Positions 1 through 13,120 of a stretch of DNA of 64,000 nucleotides are shown piece by piece (position 1 is the first letter of the stretch; each line of letters opens with the position of its first letter). The stretch is from positions 434,001 through 498,000 of the forward strand of contig JALIZF010001877.1 of NCBI GenBank assembly GCA_029948255.1, written 5' to 3'. Both the position numbers and the translations under genes were made by a program. The stretch comes from Telmatactis stephensoni (Eukaryota > Cnidaria > Anthozoa > Actiniaria > Isophelliidae). A model generated the notes under the pieces. That model saw only the letters and a list, made by a program, of their open reading frames with translations. It had not been told where the DNA came from and searched no databases.

Positions 1-3000
1 ATAAAAAGGTTTACCGTCTACTTTGTTAAGCAACTGGGCAATACCTGTAGATGTAATACAGAAATGTATTTGTAAATAATAGAGTAGTCTTCCAAATGTA
101 CTCATTTTATCTCCTCTTGACTACATTTTCAAATTCAATTTGTGTTGCAATATTGATTAGATTTTTTAGACTTTATTTAAGGCATTGTTAATTAACTGAT
201 AGGCGTGGCGATATATCCACAATGCATTGCTTACCAATAATCTTCTGTTCTCTATCAAAGATAGGCATACACAGGATTGATCTTGTCTTGAAACCACTCT
301 CCATATCCGCCTACCAGGAAATATTACAAACTTTAAGAACTTTTAAAAACAAAGAAAAACGTTGATTCCAGCTATAGTTGTTTTAATTAATTAGTTACAT
401 CACTTTCATGTTACCACTCAGTATGCGTCCAGTTAATTATCTATGGGCTGAGCAGTCAACCCAGTTAATCCATGACTAAATGACATACCACCTAAGTAGT
501 GATTATTTCTCTTCTAACATAGTCAAGTATAATATTTACTTTTCGAAAATCAGTAACACTGTCATGACTCTAATGTTAACAGGGCGTGCGCTTGATAACG
601 TTAGCCTATTTCATTAAAGGTTGTCGGAAGAAGTATGGGTAAACGTTTCTCACTTAATTTTCGGGTTTGGTCTTGATTTTCTAGTTTCAACAAATAAAGT
701 GTATAAAGATAAGGCTAGTTAGATGTGAATTGCTGGTTAGTATTTGTGTTGTTTTATATATACAGTTTTATAATTTCCAACTTTCAGGTGAGTCGCGTAA
801 GCTTGTGGTCTTTTGCACAACGTTTATTGAAATAGGTGCACTTTATCGCTTGTTATAGTTATCAGTTAAATATTATGGTACCGCATAATATTACATTATT
901 ATTATATTACACGCAAATATTTAGTAAATACTGCCCAACGCAAACAATGAAACAAAAACAATTTCAAGTAGTACTAACCTCTGGATTGAACCGGCTGTCG
1001 GCATACGCATCAGGAATATTGAGAGACTAAAAAGATAAATCAAATAAAACTGAATTAAAATCAAGAGATAGCGACAAAAATAATGCATAAAATGGCCGTG
1101 AATGAAAGAAGGAAGGAAGGAAGAAAGAAAGAATGAAAGAATGAAAGAAAGAAAGAAAGAAAGAAGGAAGAAGGAAGGAAGGAAGGAAGGAAGGAAGGAA
1201 GGAAGGAAGGAAGGAAGGAAGGAAGGAAGGAAGGAAGGAAGGAAGGAAGGAAGGAAGGAAGGAAGGAAGGAAGGAAGGAAGGAAGGAAGGAAGGAAGGAA
1301 GGAAGGAAGGAAGGAAGGAAGGAAGGAGGGAGGCAGGCAGCCGATACGTTTAGACTTTTTCATATTTTCAAGTTTACTTCATGGTGCGCGCAAATGTTGG
1401 CTTCAATCAACTTGTCAACAGAATCAAAACCTTGTGATGAGCCGAGAGGAACAGGAGTCTAAATCTCCCTCCTCCCTACTTTTTTTCGGCCATTTCTCCT
1501 TCACTACATCTCATAATTGTTTTCCTCCCTCCTCCCAAACCGATTTTTCTGCCTCTTTTCTCCCTCCTCCCTACTTTTTGGGGGCTTATTTCTCCCTCCT
1601 CCCTAAACCGTTCCTCTCCGCTCTGTGATCATACAGGAATCTTCGATATTGCATACAATACAATATATTCATTCTGCTTGCGACAGGTCTCAGAAATCTT
1701 TTGATATCTTTTGAACTGTTCGGAGAGAGACTACTGCGGTCACGCTTTGCAACCAAGAGCCATGTCGCAACGAAAGATGTGTAAGATGAGATCAAAACAG
1801 TTTGCACTCATGAGGGGACAAAACGATTGTACCGCAATCGATTTCTATATCACAGGGGAAATGCATGATAGCTATAATGGAAGCAATCGAAGACTAATAG
1901 ATTAGTTTCATGTCATGTACACCATTCAATATTTCACATACTTGATAACAGAGAATAACAGAACCTCACCTGTCCAGTTGAAGCAACCAGTGCCGCAATG
2001 CCACTGTTCATCGACCAATGAGTATTGGACGATCTAGAAAATAAAACAAATTTTGATTCAGATAAATTCTTATCACAGCTGGCTGACAAAACACGTGATA
2101 TTGATCACCATTGTACTTAGTGTTTGCCTTGTAAATGCCGCAGAAGACCGAATATGTCCCCCGGGTGCTTATTCAAAAATTGGCTTTGTTGACGTGGGCA
2201 TATTCATGGTCAAATATAAAAGGTGGCTTATCTAAAATTCGCAAATAATTATGAAATACTTCATACATTTCTACCCCTTCTTTACAAACTATGATTTGTG
2301 GACTGCACTTCAATGTACAACATTTTTGTTCTTCGTCACAAGTTTGTAACATCTTGTAGTGTTATAAACCCTCTATAATGTATATGTCTTGGTCTAAACA
2401 ACTGAACTTAAGGGAGAGGGGGAGGGAGGTTATTGATCCTGTAGACGAGGGTCTTATTCGGTCATTTACGGTATAGAGGCTTTGCACCATAACGTGATGG
2501 CAGCCATGACAGGAGGGCAGGAACAATAGAGTCTTTCCCCCCTGGGAAACTGAACTCTTTCTCATGTAAACAATTAGATTAGTCCAAATTTTTAGGTCAG
2601 TTTTACCCATTTTAATTCTTATCATGATCACTGATCGCCCGTATAACAAGATTAGTCCAGACTCTATTGTTCCTGCCACCTGTCATGGCTACCGTCACGT
2701 GATGGTGCGGGATGGTGCAAAGCCTCTATTTGGGTCAATTAACTTAACTATAGGGGTTGCATGGTGGCTAAATAAATGTCTGTTATACAAAGGTTCCACT
2801 GTATGTGCATGTAATAGTGTATCAAACAGCAAATTACTTTTTAGTTGCACCCTCGTCGTCACCAAGGTGAAGATCAAATGCTTTCGAAAATACCACCCCC
2901 TGAAACAAGACGTGCACGAGTCATAAATATTGCAACATACAAGTGATACAGGTCTATGAACGACAGATTACTGTGTAATTATTTAGACTTGGTAATAGTG

Positions 3001-6000
3001 AGTTAGAAAGATGATATTCTAGACTGGGGTGCCAGGTTTCAAGATTCTAGAAAAATTCTTGAAAATTTCGATGACGTAATTATTATGAAGAGTTCTAGTC
3101 CAGGAGCGTACACGAGTTTAAACCGGAAGTTTTAACATTTGTATGAAATCCTCTTCTCATGCAAAAATGTCTTTCTAGCTCAATTTCTTTTTTAGCTATA
3201 CAGTTGCATTCTGGGGTGAAAATTGTCCAAAATTGCAAAAGTATCTTGATGTAAACATTGGTCACTTTTGGGATTCAGTTCAGCATGGATGATATGTCAG
3301 CTATTATCAGACAAGTTATATAAAGCCGGTGTTGTTACCTTGTTGTTGTTTGTCGAGGCTTCGTCAATCAGGAAAACCATACAACGCTCACACTGGAGGA
3401 GTTCTTGAGCTTCTTCCATGATGTTGTGCACACATTGATCTAGACTGGATTGCTCTTCAAAGATACCCTTAGCTAGCTGAAGCAACACCTATGGCAGCAA
3501 GCAACTTAGCAGTTACGAACTCCCATCAACAACAAAACATTAGCCGATTAAAATAACTTAGCAAAACTCTTTTCAAAGATACCCTTAGCTAGTTGAAGCA
3601 ACAACTATGGCAGCAAGCAACTTACGATGTTACGACCTTCCAACAACAACAAAACGTTAACCGATCAAAATAACGTAGCAAAACTTTAATCACCACCACC
3701 AGCAACTAACAACAACAACCACCGCCACCACTACCCACCACCACAACAACAACCACAATAACATCAGCAGCTGCAGCATACCTGATTCCTTTTGTATTCC
3801 TGGACAGAGATCTCAAAAAGCTGAGCGTTTGTAATTCCTATACCACAAAATGTTAAGTAATTCCTAAAAACCTAATGAAAAGAACAAATGATAGTGATAA
3901 ATTATTTGATAACATCTACTGTATAAGAATGCTATATGGAATTAATTGTATTACGCGCGCTCGGATTGTTTGCAATATTCCGATTTCATATACAATAAAT
4001 AGATTCCACTTTTCTGTGCTTCTGTACTCTAATAGATACACAGAATATTCCAAAACGTGGAGAGAACAACATTCGTGGGGTATTTTTTTTCTCTCGCTAC
4101 ATTTTGACGTCATCTGTGCATCTATATTTAAGGAATATAAAACGCGCGCGCATGTCTCTGTACTGTGATATAAACACGATGGAAGATGTAGAGCAAGAGA
4201 AAAGCAAGCTTAGGAACACGAGGCGTAGCCGAGTGTTTCTCTTGCTTTTCGAGTGCTCTACATCTTCCAGAGTGTTTATATCACAGTACAGAGACATAAG
4301 CAATCGTTTTATATTGCTTTTATAAAATATTTTTGACGTTTTTTGAGCGAGCCATGTCTCTGTCCTCTGATATAAACATGGAAGCCAGCCAATCAGCGCG
4401 CGCGTTATATCTCAAATATTTTATAATAGAGTATAGACGCATGCAAAATGATTTGTTGTGTGTTCAACAGCTTACCTCTTCATCCTTGCCATCAAAATAA
4501 CGATTAGCTCCCTTTTTGTTGATAATTTGTGCAACTCCAACCACCTGAAAATAACATGGTTTCTTATGAAGGGAAATATACTACCACTGAACCCTCACAA
4601 CACGCACGCGTCAAATTCTAGTTCATATTTCGGCGGGAAAATAATATTTCAAAAAAGGACTTAAAGTCCATAAAGAAATCTCATACAATTTTATATATTG
4701 TTTACAGTTTTATCCCATTTCCGCAATTCATCTGAAATATTTTAGTTTTTATTTGTACAAACCTACCTCTCCATCATGGCTCTTGACTGGCATGCATAAA
4801 ATACTGTCTGTCTTGTAACCTGTTGCTTTGTCAACGTCCCTATTGAAACGAGGGTCCTGTGAACAATGGAATCAAGAATCAGTAATAGACTGGCTATTGT
4901 AGATTGAGAAGAAACTTAAGCCTGGTTCACACTAGCGTCGGAATCGGAATCGTAAGTGTGAATTAATAATCGGAGTCGCAATTGGAAGCAGAAGGGCGAC
5001 GGAATCGGAATCGGAAGGATCAGAAGAGTTTGTTTTTCTTCCGATTTCGATTATGACACTTACGATCCAGTGTGAACCAAAGGATCAGAATCGGAATCGG
5101 AGTCAGAAGATTTGACCAATGACAGAACTCATGCCCAGGCCATTCAGAGCATACAGAATTAAACAAAGTGAATAACCCTACGCTGTATCTCGATCGTGAG
5201 TTTTCATTTCTCTCACCAGAAGACTTCAATATTCGTCGTACATTTTTGGCTTTGCATGAGTGTAATGTTTTCACCATAAAGCAATTTCTTACTCTTGATT
5301 TGAATCTTTTGTCGCCGGCGTCGTAAAATAACGAGCAATAGGACCACTAGAAGTACTAGGTGGTCTTCGTTGTTTTCACGCGACATTTTCATCTCCCGGA
5401 AAAAAGCACCATAAAAACGAGTACTGAAACCGAGGCTTACGCTTCTGATTGCGTTGTTTTGATTTACACTATCGTAAGCTTCTTGCGATCCCAATTCCGA
5501 TTCCGACGCTTACGACACTAGATCAGATGTAAAGTAAAATAATAGCTGTATATGGCGGTAACACAGCACAAGAAATATAGATTAACAGACGAAGAGAATT
5601 AGACTCTAAGGCCCTAACTAAACCGAGGAAACATCACTAGTGTGCATGCATGTTTCTCCCATTTATACAATTGTTTCTCGCAACACATTTTGAAACATCA
5701 TCATCAGAAACATTTCAGTTTTTCCGGGCGCAAGATCAAGAGTGATATATCAGTCCCGGTTTTGCCACTAAAGAAAACATGGCATTTAAAAGCTAGCGCT
5801 GGCTATTCCTACTGACCCTTTCAGCCAAACAAGGCTAATTAATAGACAAGGCGCATTTTCGAAAAATCAGATACCTGGAGGCATTTTGGAGTAGAGGCTG
5901 GTAACATAACTATTCTAAACTAATTTTTCATGCTGAATGCGAATATGACTGTTACCAAGACGTATTCTGCAATCTTATACGTGTAAATGACGTATTTTGT

Positions 6001-8472
6001 GAATTGCTACAGTCATTTCTACTAACGGCTTTTTCATGTAATTCCAAAAGTTCCCAAAATTAAAAACAATGACCATAGCTGGAAAGAGCGCATCAAAATC
6101 AGTAAAACTGTGAACTAAGTTTGAAGGATATCAGTTGAAAAATCAAGGAGATACGAATTTTCAAAAAACGAAATTTTGTATGAAAACACTTACAGTTATG
6201 CAAGAGATACAAACAAATTTCGATTTTTGAAAATTCGTATCTCCTTGATTTTTCAACTGATATCCTTCAAACTTCACAGTTTTACTGATTTTGATATGCT
6301 ATTAGTTTAGAATAGTTATGTTACCAGCCTCTACCCCCAAAATTCCTTCTGCACATTTTGCGATCGACTTTTTCAGTTTTGCGCCTTGTCTATAAGCAAA
6401 GCGAGCAAGAAAAAATAAAAAGGAAGTTTGTTTATATTTGGTCACCACAAATCACGTGTAATAAAACATTTTTCATCACAGTTTAGCCACCCAGAAAACA
6501 AATTCACGGATGCATGTTTCTGGCAACATATTTCCTCGCTCAATAATGATCTAAAGGCATGCATGTGACATTACGTTCTCTAAAATATATCTTACTAAGT
6601 AGGGCAAGTGCACGTTTCACGGACATGAATAAGCAACTCCCCTCAGTTGTGGGGGACTAACCAGGAGACGTCTTTCAGAATAAGGTTACAAGTATTATTT
6701 TCAAATGCTAGTATCCTCCCCCTCCCCCCCCCCCCCAACCCCCGCCCCACTCCAACTTTTCAAGGTACTCCGCAGTCCTTAAAGTTTCATTTTTGTGGTC
6801 AGTTTAATATAATAGGCTGTAAGTATGTTGCAAAATGGAACAAATACAACTCAATAAAATTCCGCCAAACGTTACCGACAATGTATACCGCGCGTGGCGT
6901 TGCAGAGATCTTCATATATGTAGCAATTAACTACTACAGTCAACAATACCGACTTTCTGTAACAGATCACATCATCAAGCAAGACAATCAAAATGACGGG
7001 TTTCTCGACGTAGAGTAGAAATTAAAAAAGAAAAATTATATCCTGCTTACTGTCCCACGCAGTTTTCACGGAGAAAAATTCAGTGAAAATGTTATGATTG
7101 ACACAATTAGTGACAAAATGTTTGGTTCCTAAAAGCGTATATCAGCGAGGCTTTTTCCAAATTCTTCTTGGCTTCATCAAGTAAATGAAAGAGCTATGGA
7201 CGCAATCGTGTTTTCTAGTCCATTTTTGGACACAATAAAGGGAAACGATTGTCGAACTCAGTGCCATTGTCATTTCATTTATACTCAAGACTTTTAGTGC
7301 AGACTATTAGTCGCTTCTCTGAGATCAGTTTTTGTATCCTTTTTGTTTCGCTGTCAGTGTCATTTTACAATCAAACAACCCTACAATTTGTCAAGAAAAA
7401 AGAGATAAATCAATTATACAATGACAAAACCAGTAAAATGACGTCTGCAGCCTCGAATTCTCTTATATCATAAAAATCAAGCTATTCTTAAGAATTTTTG
7501 TCCCTAAAAGCGACATTCGTATTTCTTGTCATCTAAAACTTCTTATGTAAAACAATAAGACTTTAAAAAGCTTAATGCTTGATGCGAAGGAGAAAAGCAT
7601 ACCCTTGACAATACTCATATAAACTTTGAATCTAGATTTGACATAAGATCCTCGATCATAAATGCACTAAACTGGTACAATTTAGAAATGTCAATTTGAA
7701 ATCTGTATATGGCCCAGTCTTAAAGGGGAATGGATCGCGTTTTTAGCGACTAGATTTCTGAATGAAAGAAGCCTTTTTTCCGAATACCATATGCAATGTA
7801 AAACTGGGAGTATATCAAAAACAGAGTTTTCCTACTGAGGAAAATGAGCTTTCTCCATTTAGATGTTTGAGTTCTTAATTGGATCTTTGTACATATGTAA
7901 ACTGAGAAGTGAAGAATGCTTCAAAATGGGTTATTTGTATGTTCTGTCATTGTAAACTTCAATTCTATCAATTTCCTAAAAAATTTAAATACAGGAAATT
8001 CAAGCTTTTAAGTAGAAATGGGATCGAATACACAATACACTTACATGAACGGCCAAACAATATAAAGCTGCAGTGTGTCGTTTTAATGAAAATACAATTG
8101 TAGCTGAAATAGTCAAAATTACCCAATTCCTTGTGTTTGTCATGCAGCAAGTTATTACATTTAAATTTTGAAAGCTATCAATGTTTAGCTGCAGTCAGTG
8201 TCAGTTTGTCATAAAACAGAATTGCTGTTTGCGTTTTAACAAAAATTTTTTCTATTATATACTTTTCAAATAGCGCAGCAAATTGTTTCGTAATAGACAA
8301 CTGGTCTTATACAGCCTCTATTCTTGCATTTCCAAGACCTGATTCGCTCTTTCTTTCTTTCTTTCTTTCTTTCATTCTTTCTGTCATACTTTCTTTCTTT
8401 TATTCGTTCTTTCTTTAATTCTTTTCTTTTCCTTCCTTCCTTCCTTCATTTCTTTTTCTTTTTCTTTCTTTT

Positions 8473-8531
<59 letters not shown>

Positions 8532-11210
8532 ATTACATGTTATTTCATTTATTCTGTCTTTCTTTCTTTGTTTTTCCTTTAGTCGGTCTTTTTTTATAGA
8601 TTCAAATATTTGGTTGATAAACTACTTTGCCATCAGCTTGCGGTGAAACCAATGAAATCCTGACAAACCCTTGCAAAAGACCGACAACCGTATCATTTCT
8701 TTCATCTACACAGCTACTGATAAATGCTTCCATTGTATTTTTTGTTTTGGTTTATAAAAGAATGAAAAGTAATTGCCACATCTGGAGACAAACCACCTCC
8801 TGAACACGCGAATATAAGTTTGTAATTATCTGGTTACTGGTAGTTTTTGAAGAAGAAATTCTTGTTTATTTTAACATTAACATCATGTTCTCTTCCGTAC
8901 AAGGGAAAATATGGTATTCAAATTACCAGTATATTAATTAGCACAAAACCTCATAGCTAAGAATCACAAAAACAAGTCCAAGGAAATGCGGTGTTTTTGT
9001 GAGTGTTCTTCATGCAGCCGACATTTTTAGCGCGACGGAATATGTTTATATGCGAATTTCCGCCCAAGTAGATTAGCTTGTATACGGCTTTGAAATTTTA
9101 CACGGAAAAAGATTAGAAGAAAAACATAAAAACACGAGTAATGAAATACAACAGATGAATAGAAAAAATAAATAAAATAAAATAAATACTCAAAAGTTAA
9201 TGTTTTTGAATGTTAAGACATTCTGTTGCTATGACAACAAATCAACTTGTCGATTTTAGACCTGAACAAATTCAAAACGCAATTTGCGAAAAATGCCTTC
9301 TTAAAATTGAGCCCTAGTGTAAAATATAAATTGTAGTTTAGTCATATATAATTAATTATACCACAATGACATCTAGATGCTCTAAGGTTGGGAGTCTTTA
9401 ATGCACATTAAGGGTTTTTTTCTGACTAGAATGTCATTTTAAAATTCCCAGCTGAAAGAGGCCCCATTGTGCTTGGTTTGCACTGAGGAAGCTTTTACCT
9501 TTCCCCTTTCTCTCCTTCTTTTTTACCTTTCTTTTTTGATTTCTTGGGTGCTTTCCTCTAGCTTAAATAATTAGTCAGGGAAGCAAACCAAATATTCTTC
9601 CTTAATCTAAAATGTCTTTCCTGTATAAACTAATTTCCCTTTTGTTGTCCAGTCTCTAAATTAATGGTACCCAGATTATATAATTCTTTACATTAATCCC
9701 TTTCCTTTTTTCCTGCTCTTTCTTTATTATGTTTATAATTTACTCTATACATGTATGATTTTAAGCCCTGTAACAATTAGTTAAACATCTGTACTGAAAT
9801 TAAATGAAATAATATTTCAAATGTATTTTTTGTATACCTAAATATTTCACAGTTTTATCGGTGTGACTTTTTATCTTTAATAAACCAAACGTCATTGAAG
9901 TGCACCCATTTTATATAAAATAGCCAAAACAACAAAGAAAACAAAGTGTGGTATCTACATTGTATTGTATAATATAATCCCTAGCTTATCTAACATCATA
10001 TTCGAGAGAAATTTGAATATACAATGACAAAACCATCACGACTTTATTGCAGCTATATGAATGTGTCATGTCTTGGCACCAAATCGCCTTGGTAACTACG
10101 AGACACAGAAGAAACGATCAATAAAGAAATCGTTTCTTTCTGTAAGAAGAATATTTATAAATAGTCTAAAAATTGATTATGAAAATGATTTCTCTGTTGC
10201 CTAGGCTACAGTATTAAAGAATTGTATATCCTTAGATCTTTTGCGTTCTTTGGTTGAATAAAAATATCGGATATTGTTATAATCTAAGTGATCTATCGAT
10301 TTAAGGAAGCGATTTCTAAAACAGCACACAGTCAAAAGTAATCCGCCGTATATTAACCGGGCACTTGGGGCTTTACGGAAAACCCGGACTGGAATTTTGA
10401 ACGTAACATTTCGCATGTGCGCATTCAGTCAGTCGACTGACGATGAAGGGTTAAGCGCTCCACAAAGACGTTCAAATTGTATCTAAATTTAGTTCATTAT
10501 GACTGAAAGTCTCGTATTTCGTGCTATTAAATTTTAACGAATGCACATGGTTTCCTTTTTCCTAACAGCTGTTTTTTATACTCTGTTTTTGAATATTAAC
10601 TTACCGAATAAGCGTCCTTAATGTTAATGGCTTCACCAGTTTGTGCAGCAGCTCCTGCTATCCCAACACCTAATGGAACACAAATTTCATCTTCTTCGGA
10701 ACGAAGTGATTCCTCTAAGGTTGATTTCGCTGTAACATCAAAGAGTTTCGATACAAGCTCCCTGTGTTCTTTTTTGCCACGCACAAGAAATAGCGAGCAG
10801 CGATCAGCTTTTGTCAAAATACTGACGTTTACAAGAATCTTGTGGCTAAGCCTGTTGATATCCAGTTCGTTAGCTATATCACGAATCAGCTCCATAAATA
10901 ATTCCTTTTCGTCCATACCCTCTAGCTCAGACTGATTTAAACTCTTTACTGTGTCACCTTTTCCGAACATTGTTTTGAGTTTCATGTTGGTTACAGATCC
11001 CATAAGAGATTTTGCCCGATTCGATTTGAGGCTTTGCCTGTTAACTTCCATTGCACCACGCGATCCAGGACGATGAGACCGAGAGAGCATCCAATGATCC
11101 ACCATTGAAGATGTCGCTTTACGTTCAAAATAGCTCTTGGCAAATTCTTCATTTTTGTCCAAAAACTGTTCAACAATCTCTTGAGTGAGTTCCTTCTCGT
11201 TGGAAGTCAT
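1..11210 (-). CDS. PDE5/PDE11-type cyclic nucleotide phosphodiesterase, N-terminal ten exons (partial)
   Basis: Hydrolyses cGMP and/or cAMP in this family; regulation is through tandem GAF domains. Exons in transcript order: 10605-11210, 4767-4856, 4476-4544, 3782-3871, 3339-3488, 2838-2899, 1970-2033, 979-1026, 235-310, 1-44. Phases join exactly and give 433 residues before the window edge. Residues 1-202 hold the family N-terminus ([14 protein letters not shown]) and the start of GAF-A ([15 protein letters not shown]). GAF-A continues with [38 protein letters not shown] and an NK-x6-F-x3-DE motif. GAF-B spans [47 protein letters not shown] and [10 protein letters not shown]. The catalytic HD domain lies beyond position 1. 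I chose ATG 11208-11210 (MTSNEKEL); upstream in-frame codons are non-ATG. GAF-B wording looks closer to PDE11 than PDE5, so no firm symbol is given. Intron 1 (5.7 kb) is full of repeats. Confidence 0.93.
1106..1330. repeat. (GGAA)n microsatellite
   Basis: A nearly uninterrupted GGAA/GAAG tetranucleotide tract of about 220 bp, with a diverged GAAA-rich left flank. It lies in a phosphodiesterase intron, just upstream (in transcription) of the 979-1026 exon. The long reading frames on both strands here (poly-KEGR and poly-PSFL) are products of the repeat. Confidence 0.95.
1460..1620. repeat. Imperfect pyrimidine-rich direct repeats
   Basis: Three or four degenerate copies of a CTCCCTCCTCCCTA-type unit followed by a T-run. 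They are spaced about 30-70 bp apart within a phosphodiesterase intron. No coding sense is evident. Confidence 0.6.
2470..2737. mobile_element. Foldback (MITE-like) element in phosphodiesterase intron
   Basis: Inverted repeats of about 62 bp at 2470-2534 and about 80 bp at 2653-2737. Both arms carry TAGAGGCTTTGCACCAT, GTGATGG and CAGGAACAATAGAGTC or their complements. The right arm has an extra GGGATGGTGC insertion. No reading frame belongs to it. It sits in the intron between the 2838-2899 and 1970-2033 exons. Confidence 0.75.
3453..3685. repeat. 116-bp tandem duplication covering a splice acceptor
   Basis: Two copies (about 3453-3568 and 3569-3685) with a 116-bp offset. The left copy contains the 5' end of the 3339-3488 phosphodiesterase exon and its acceptor AG. 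The right copy, met first by transcription, repeats the acceptor and about 36 exon bases with a few substitutions. It therefore forms a pseudo-exon start in the intron. Confidence 0.85.
4151..4300. mobile_element. Foldback element with shared apex sequence (copy 1)
   Basis: Arms of about 62 bp (CATGTCTCTGTACTGTGATA and complement) close on an apex ACGAGGCGTAGCCGAGTG. A third partial arm copy lies at 4352-4385, next to a CCAATCAGCGCGCGCG stretch. The same apex recurs at about 18165 and 26475 with different arms. It is in the 5.7-kb-side introns of the phosphodiesterase and non-coding. Confidence 0.8.
4919..5526. mobile_element. MITE-like element with inverted ends
   Basis: The left end CCTGGTTCACACTAGCGTCG runs into GAATCGGAATCG repeats. 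It is matched in inverse orientation by CCGATTCCGACGCTTACGAC at 5494-5515. Internal copies of the GGAATCGGA motif lie at 4990-5020 and 5088-5105. Target-site duplications are not clear. It lies in intron 1 of the phosphodiesterase; short frames inside show no protein signature. Confidence 0.7.
5838..6398. mobile_element. Foldback element, about 560 bp
   Basis: Outer ends AATAGACAAGGCGCATTTTC and GCGCCTTGTCTATA are inverted. A second matched pair, GAGGCTGGTAACATAACTAT and its complement, follows. The centre (about 6115-6280) is a hairpin of roughly 65-bp arms around AGGATATCAGTTGAAAAATC. The right arm is partly rearranged relative to the left. No coding capacity. Confidence 0.8.
6400..8330. 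other. Intron sequence, nothing recognised
   Basis: Part of phosphodiesterase intron 1. It holds a C-rich tract at about 6718-6750. Scattered frames of 60-120 codons have no recognisable protein pattern. I see no exon of the flanking gene here and none is needed, because the exon 1 to exon 2 phases already match. Confidence 0.6.
8341..8528. repeat. (TTTC)n microsatellite
   Basis: Tetranucleotide TTTC tract, imperfect at its left end (TTCATT, TTCC variants) and clean at about 8464-8526. It is pyrimidine-rich on the plus strand. It lies in phosphodiesterase intron 1. Confidence 0.95.
8540..10604. other. Intron sequence, nothing recognised
   Basis: AT-rich remainder of phosphodiesterase intron 1. 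A small perfect hairpin (AAGAAACGAT / ATCGTTTCTT) lies at 10110-10140. No exon-like reading frame with splice sites was found. Confidence 0.55.
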
Positions 11211-12590
11211 TACCAACTTTTTTGGTTATTTATAACTGGCTTCAAATAATAAAATTCTTCCCGGATTTTTTTCTATGGCGGAGAGCGAAAGACGATATCC
11301 ATGGTACTATGAGAGGTTTTCTCCTAGACAGCGATGTCGTGTTAAGAAGACCTTCATTCTAACAGAGCGAGCATATTTACTCGTAACCTGTTCCGTTCTG
11401 TTTACATTAAGATAGTCCTGACTTAATTTGCATCTCAGTCGTAATCTTCAATCGCGTGACGTCACAAATGGAAGATTTGAAGTTTGGTAATTAACAAATT
11501 TGTCGCGCGCACAACATTTCGCGCGAGCAAGTTAAGGTTTTCAAGCCTAGCCTTCACCGCAATTCACTGGGAATGGCTTCGATAAAGGAAATCCTTAGAC
11601 TATCAAATAGCGCTTATATCAGTCAAACATGACAGCAGAAAAGACGTCCAGCTGAGCGCACACTGGTCCACTGAGCCTTTCTTATTAAGAAATGTATGAA
11701 ATCAAAAATAAAACTGGCATTCAAGGAATGTTGCAGTTGATGACAAATTTTAGACAAGAAAAACGTGTGTATAATTGCTTCCGGTCTTCTACAACGAGAC
11801 TTTAATTATTTCGATCTTTCCAGACTGTTCTGTTTGACTGGTCGGGTCAAATAAATTAAAATCAAGAAAATTAAAAAAAAGAAATGTTTAAACTACAAAT
11901 TTAGGTGAATAAATGCCAATAAATGACTCGACGACGCTTTGTTCTTAGCAAAGTTTTAGCCGGCTGAACAGATGTTCTTTGCTTTGAGTAAAACACATGG
12001 TGCAAGATATGGAAAACAAAGCATGACACACAGGAATTTAAATTGCGCAGGGGAATCGTCCAGAAATAGACGCAAGATTTCATTTGTCATCGAATCATTA
12101 ATTCTTTTCTTCTTCTTCTTCCATCCAAAATATACAGTACCAGCTAATACTTGACTTTTCCGGAAGAGCGTAGCCGTCTTATTGTTTACAAATCAGTCAA
12201 AAAGAGTCAAAACCCCAGCTAACATGTTTCAAATAAATCGATAATGAAAAAACGGCGCACTGGAAATGCGATGTTATAAAGAAAAAAGGGGGTATCTTGA
12301 TCAGAAAGATAGTAATTTGTAGTGTTATTAAAGCCCTTTACCTTATGCCGAAAGTGCCTAATTACAAGTCATCAGATTAAGTTTAATGACAAGACGGGTC
12401 ATTAGGTTGCTTTGCGGGACGCCTCATGATTTCCATTCTCGTATTCGAAATTATGATTAATTCAGTTTGAACTTTGGCGTGCAATTTATTACTTACTTTG
12501 TGGGGTGATTGATAGATTTTCATCTCATCAACTTTGATTGTAAATAAAAAAGCCATTATGTTGCATTTGATTGGTTTTCTACTTAAGACA
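11211..12590. other. Upstream of the phosphodiesterase start, no gene seen
   Basis: This stretch should contain the 5' untranslated region and promoter of the leftward phosphodiesterase. I see no convincing TATA element or second gene. A CpG-containing GCGCGC stretch lies at about 11503-11525. Confidence 0.5.
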
Positions 12591-12599
12591 TGTCTAGCA

Positions 12600-13105
12600 T
12601 ATATCATTGCAAATATTTGCCGGCTTGTTTTCAAGGCCTTTATTGGTAAAGAATACATGTAACACATGAAAATTTTATACCATGAATACCGTCCTTTTCA
12701 GTGCAGACAGGACTAAAGTGTAAACGGTGATATAAAGGAGAGTGCGGACAGAAAGAATCCTTATAGTTTAGCCAATGTACAAATGTTGTGCTCAAGAGAC
12801 TATTCGCATTGCAAATATTTACTAGTTTTCACGGCCTTTCATTGGTAAAGAACATGTTAAGGTTGAAAAGCCATGAATACAGTACTTTTCAGTGCAGACA
12901 GGACTAAAGTGTAAACGGTGATATAAAAGTAAAGTGCGGACAGAAAGAATCCTTATATTTTAGCCAATGTACAAATGTTGTGCTCAAGAGACTATTCGCA
13001 TTGCAAATATTTACTAAGAACATGTTAAGGTTGAAAAGCCATGAATACAGTACTTTTCAGTGCAGACAGGACTAAAGCAGGAACGGTGATAAGAAGAGTG
13101 AGGAC
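12600..13105. repeat. Three-copy tandem duplication (191/168-bp spacing)
   Basis: A unit containing CATGAATAC, CAGTGCAGACAGGACTAAAG and GCATTGCAAATATTTACT is repeated. CATGAATAC occurs at 12681, 12872 and 13040. The third copy is truncated and changes into the adjacent 20-bp minisatellite. Confidence 0.85.
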
Positions 13106-13120
13106 CAGTAAGAATTCGAA

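Noticed and set aside
1061..1363. Long reading frames across the GGAA tract on both strands
   Set aside because: They are simple translations of a tetranucleotide repeat.
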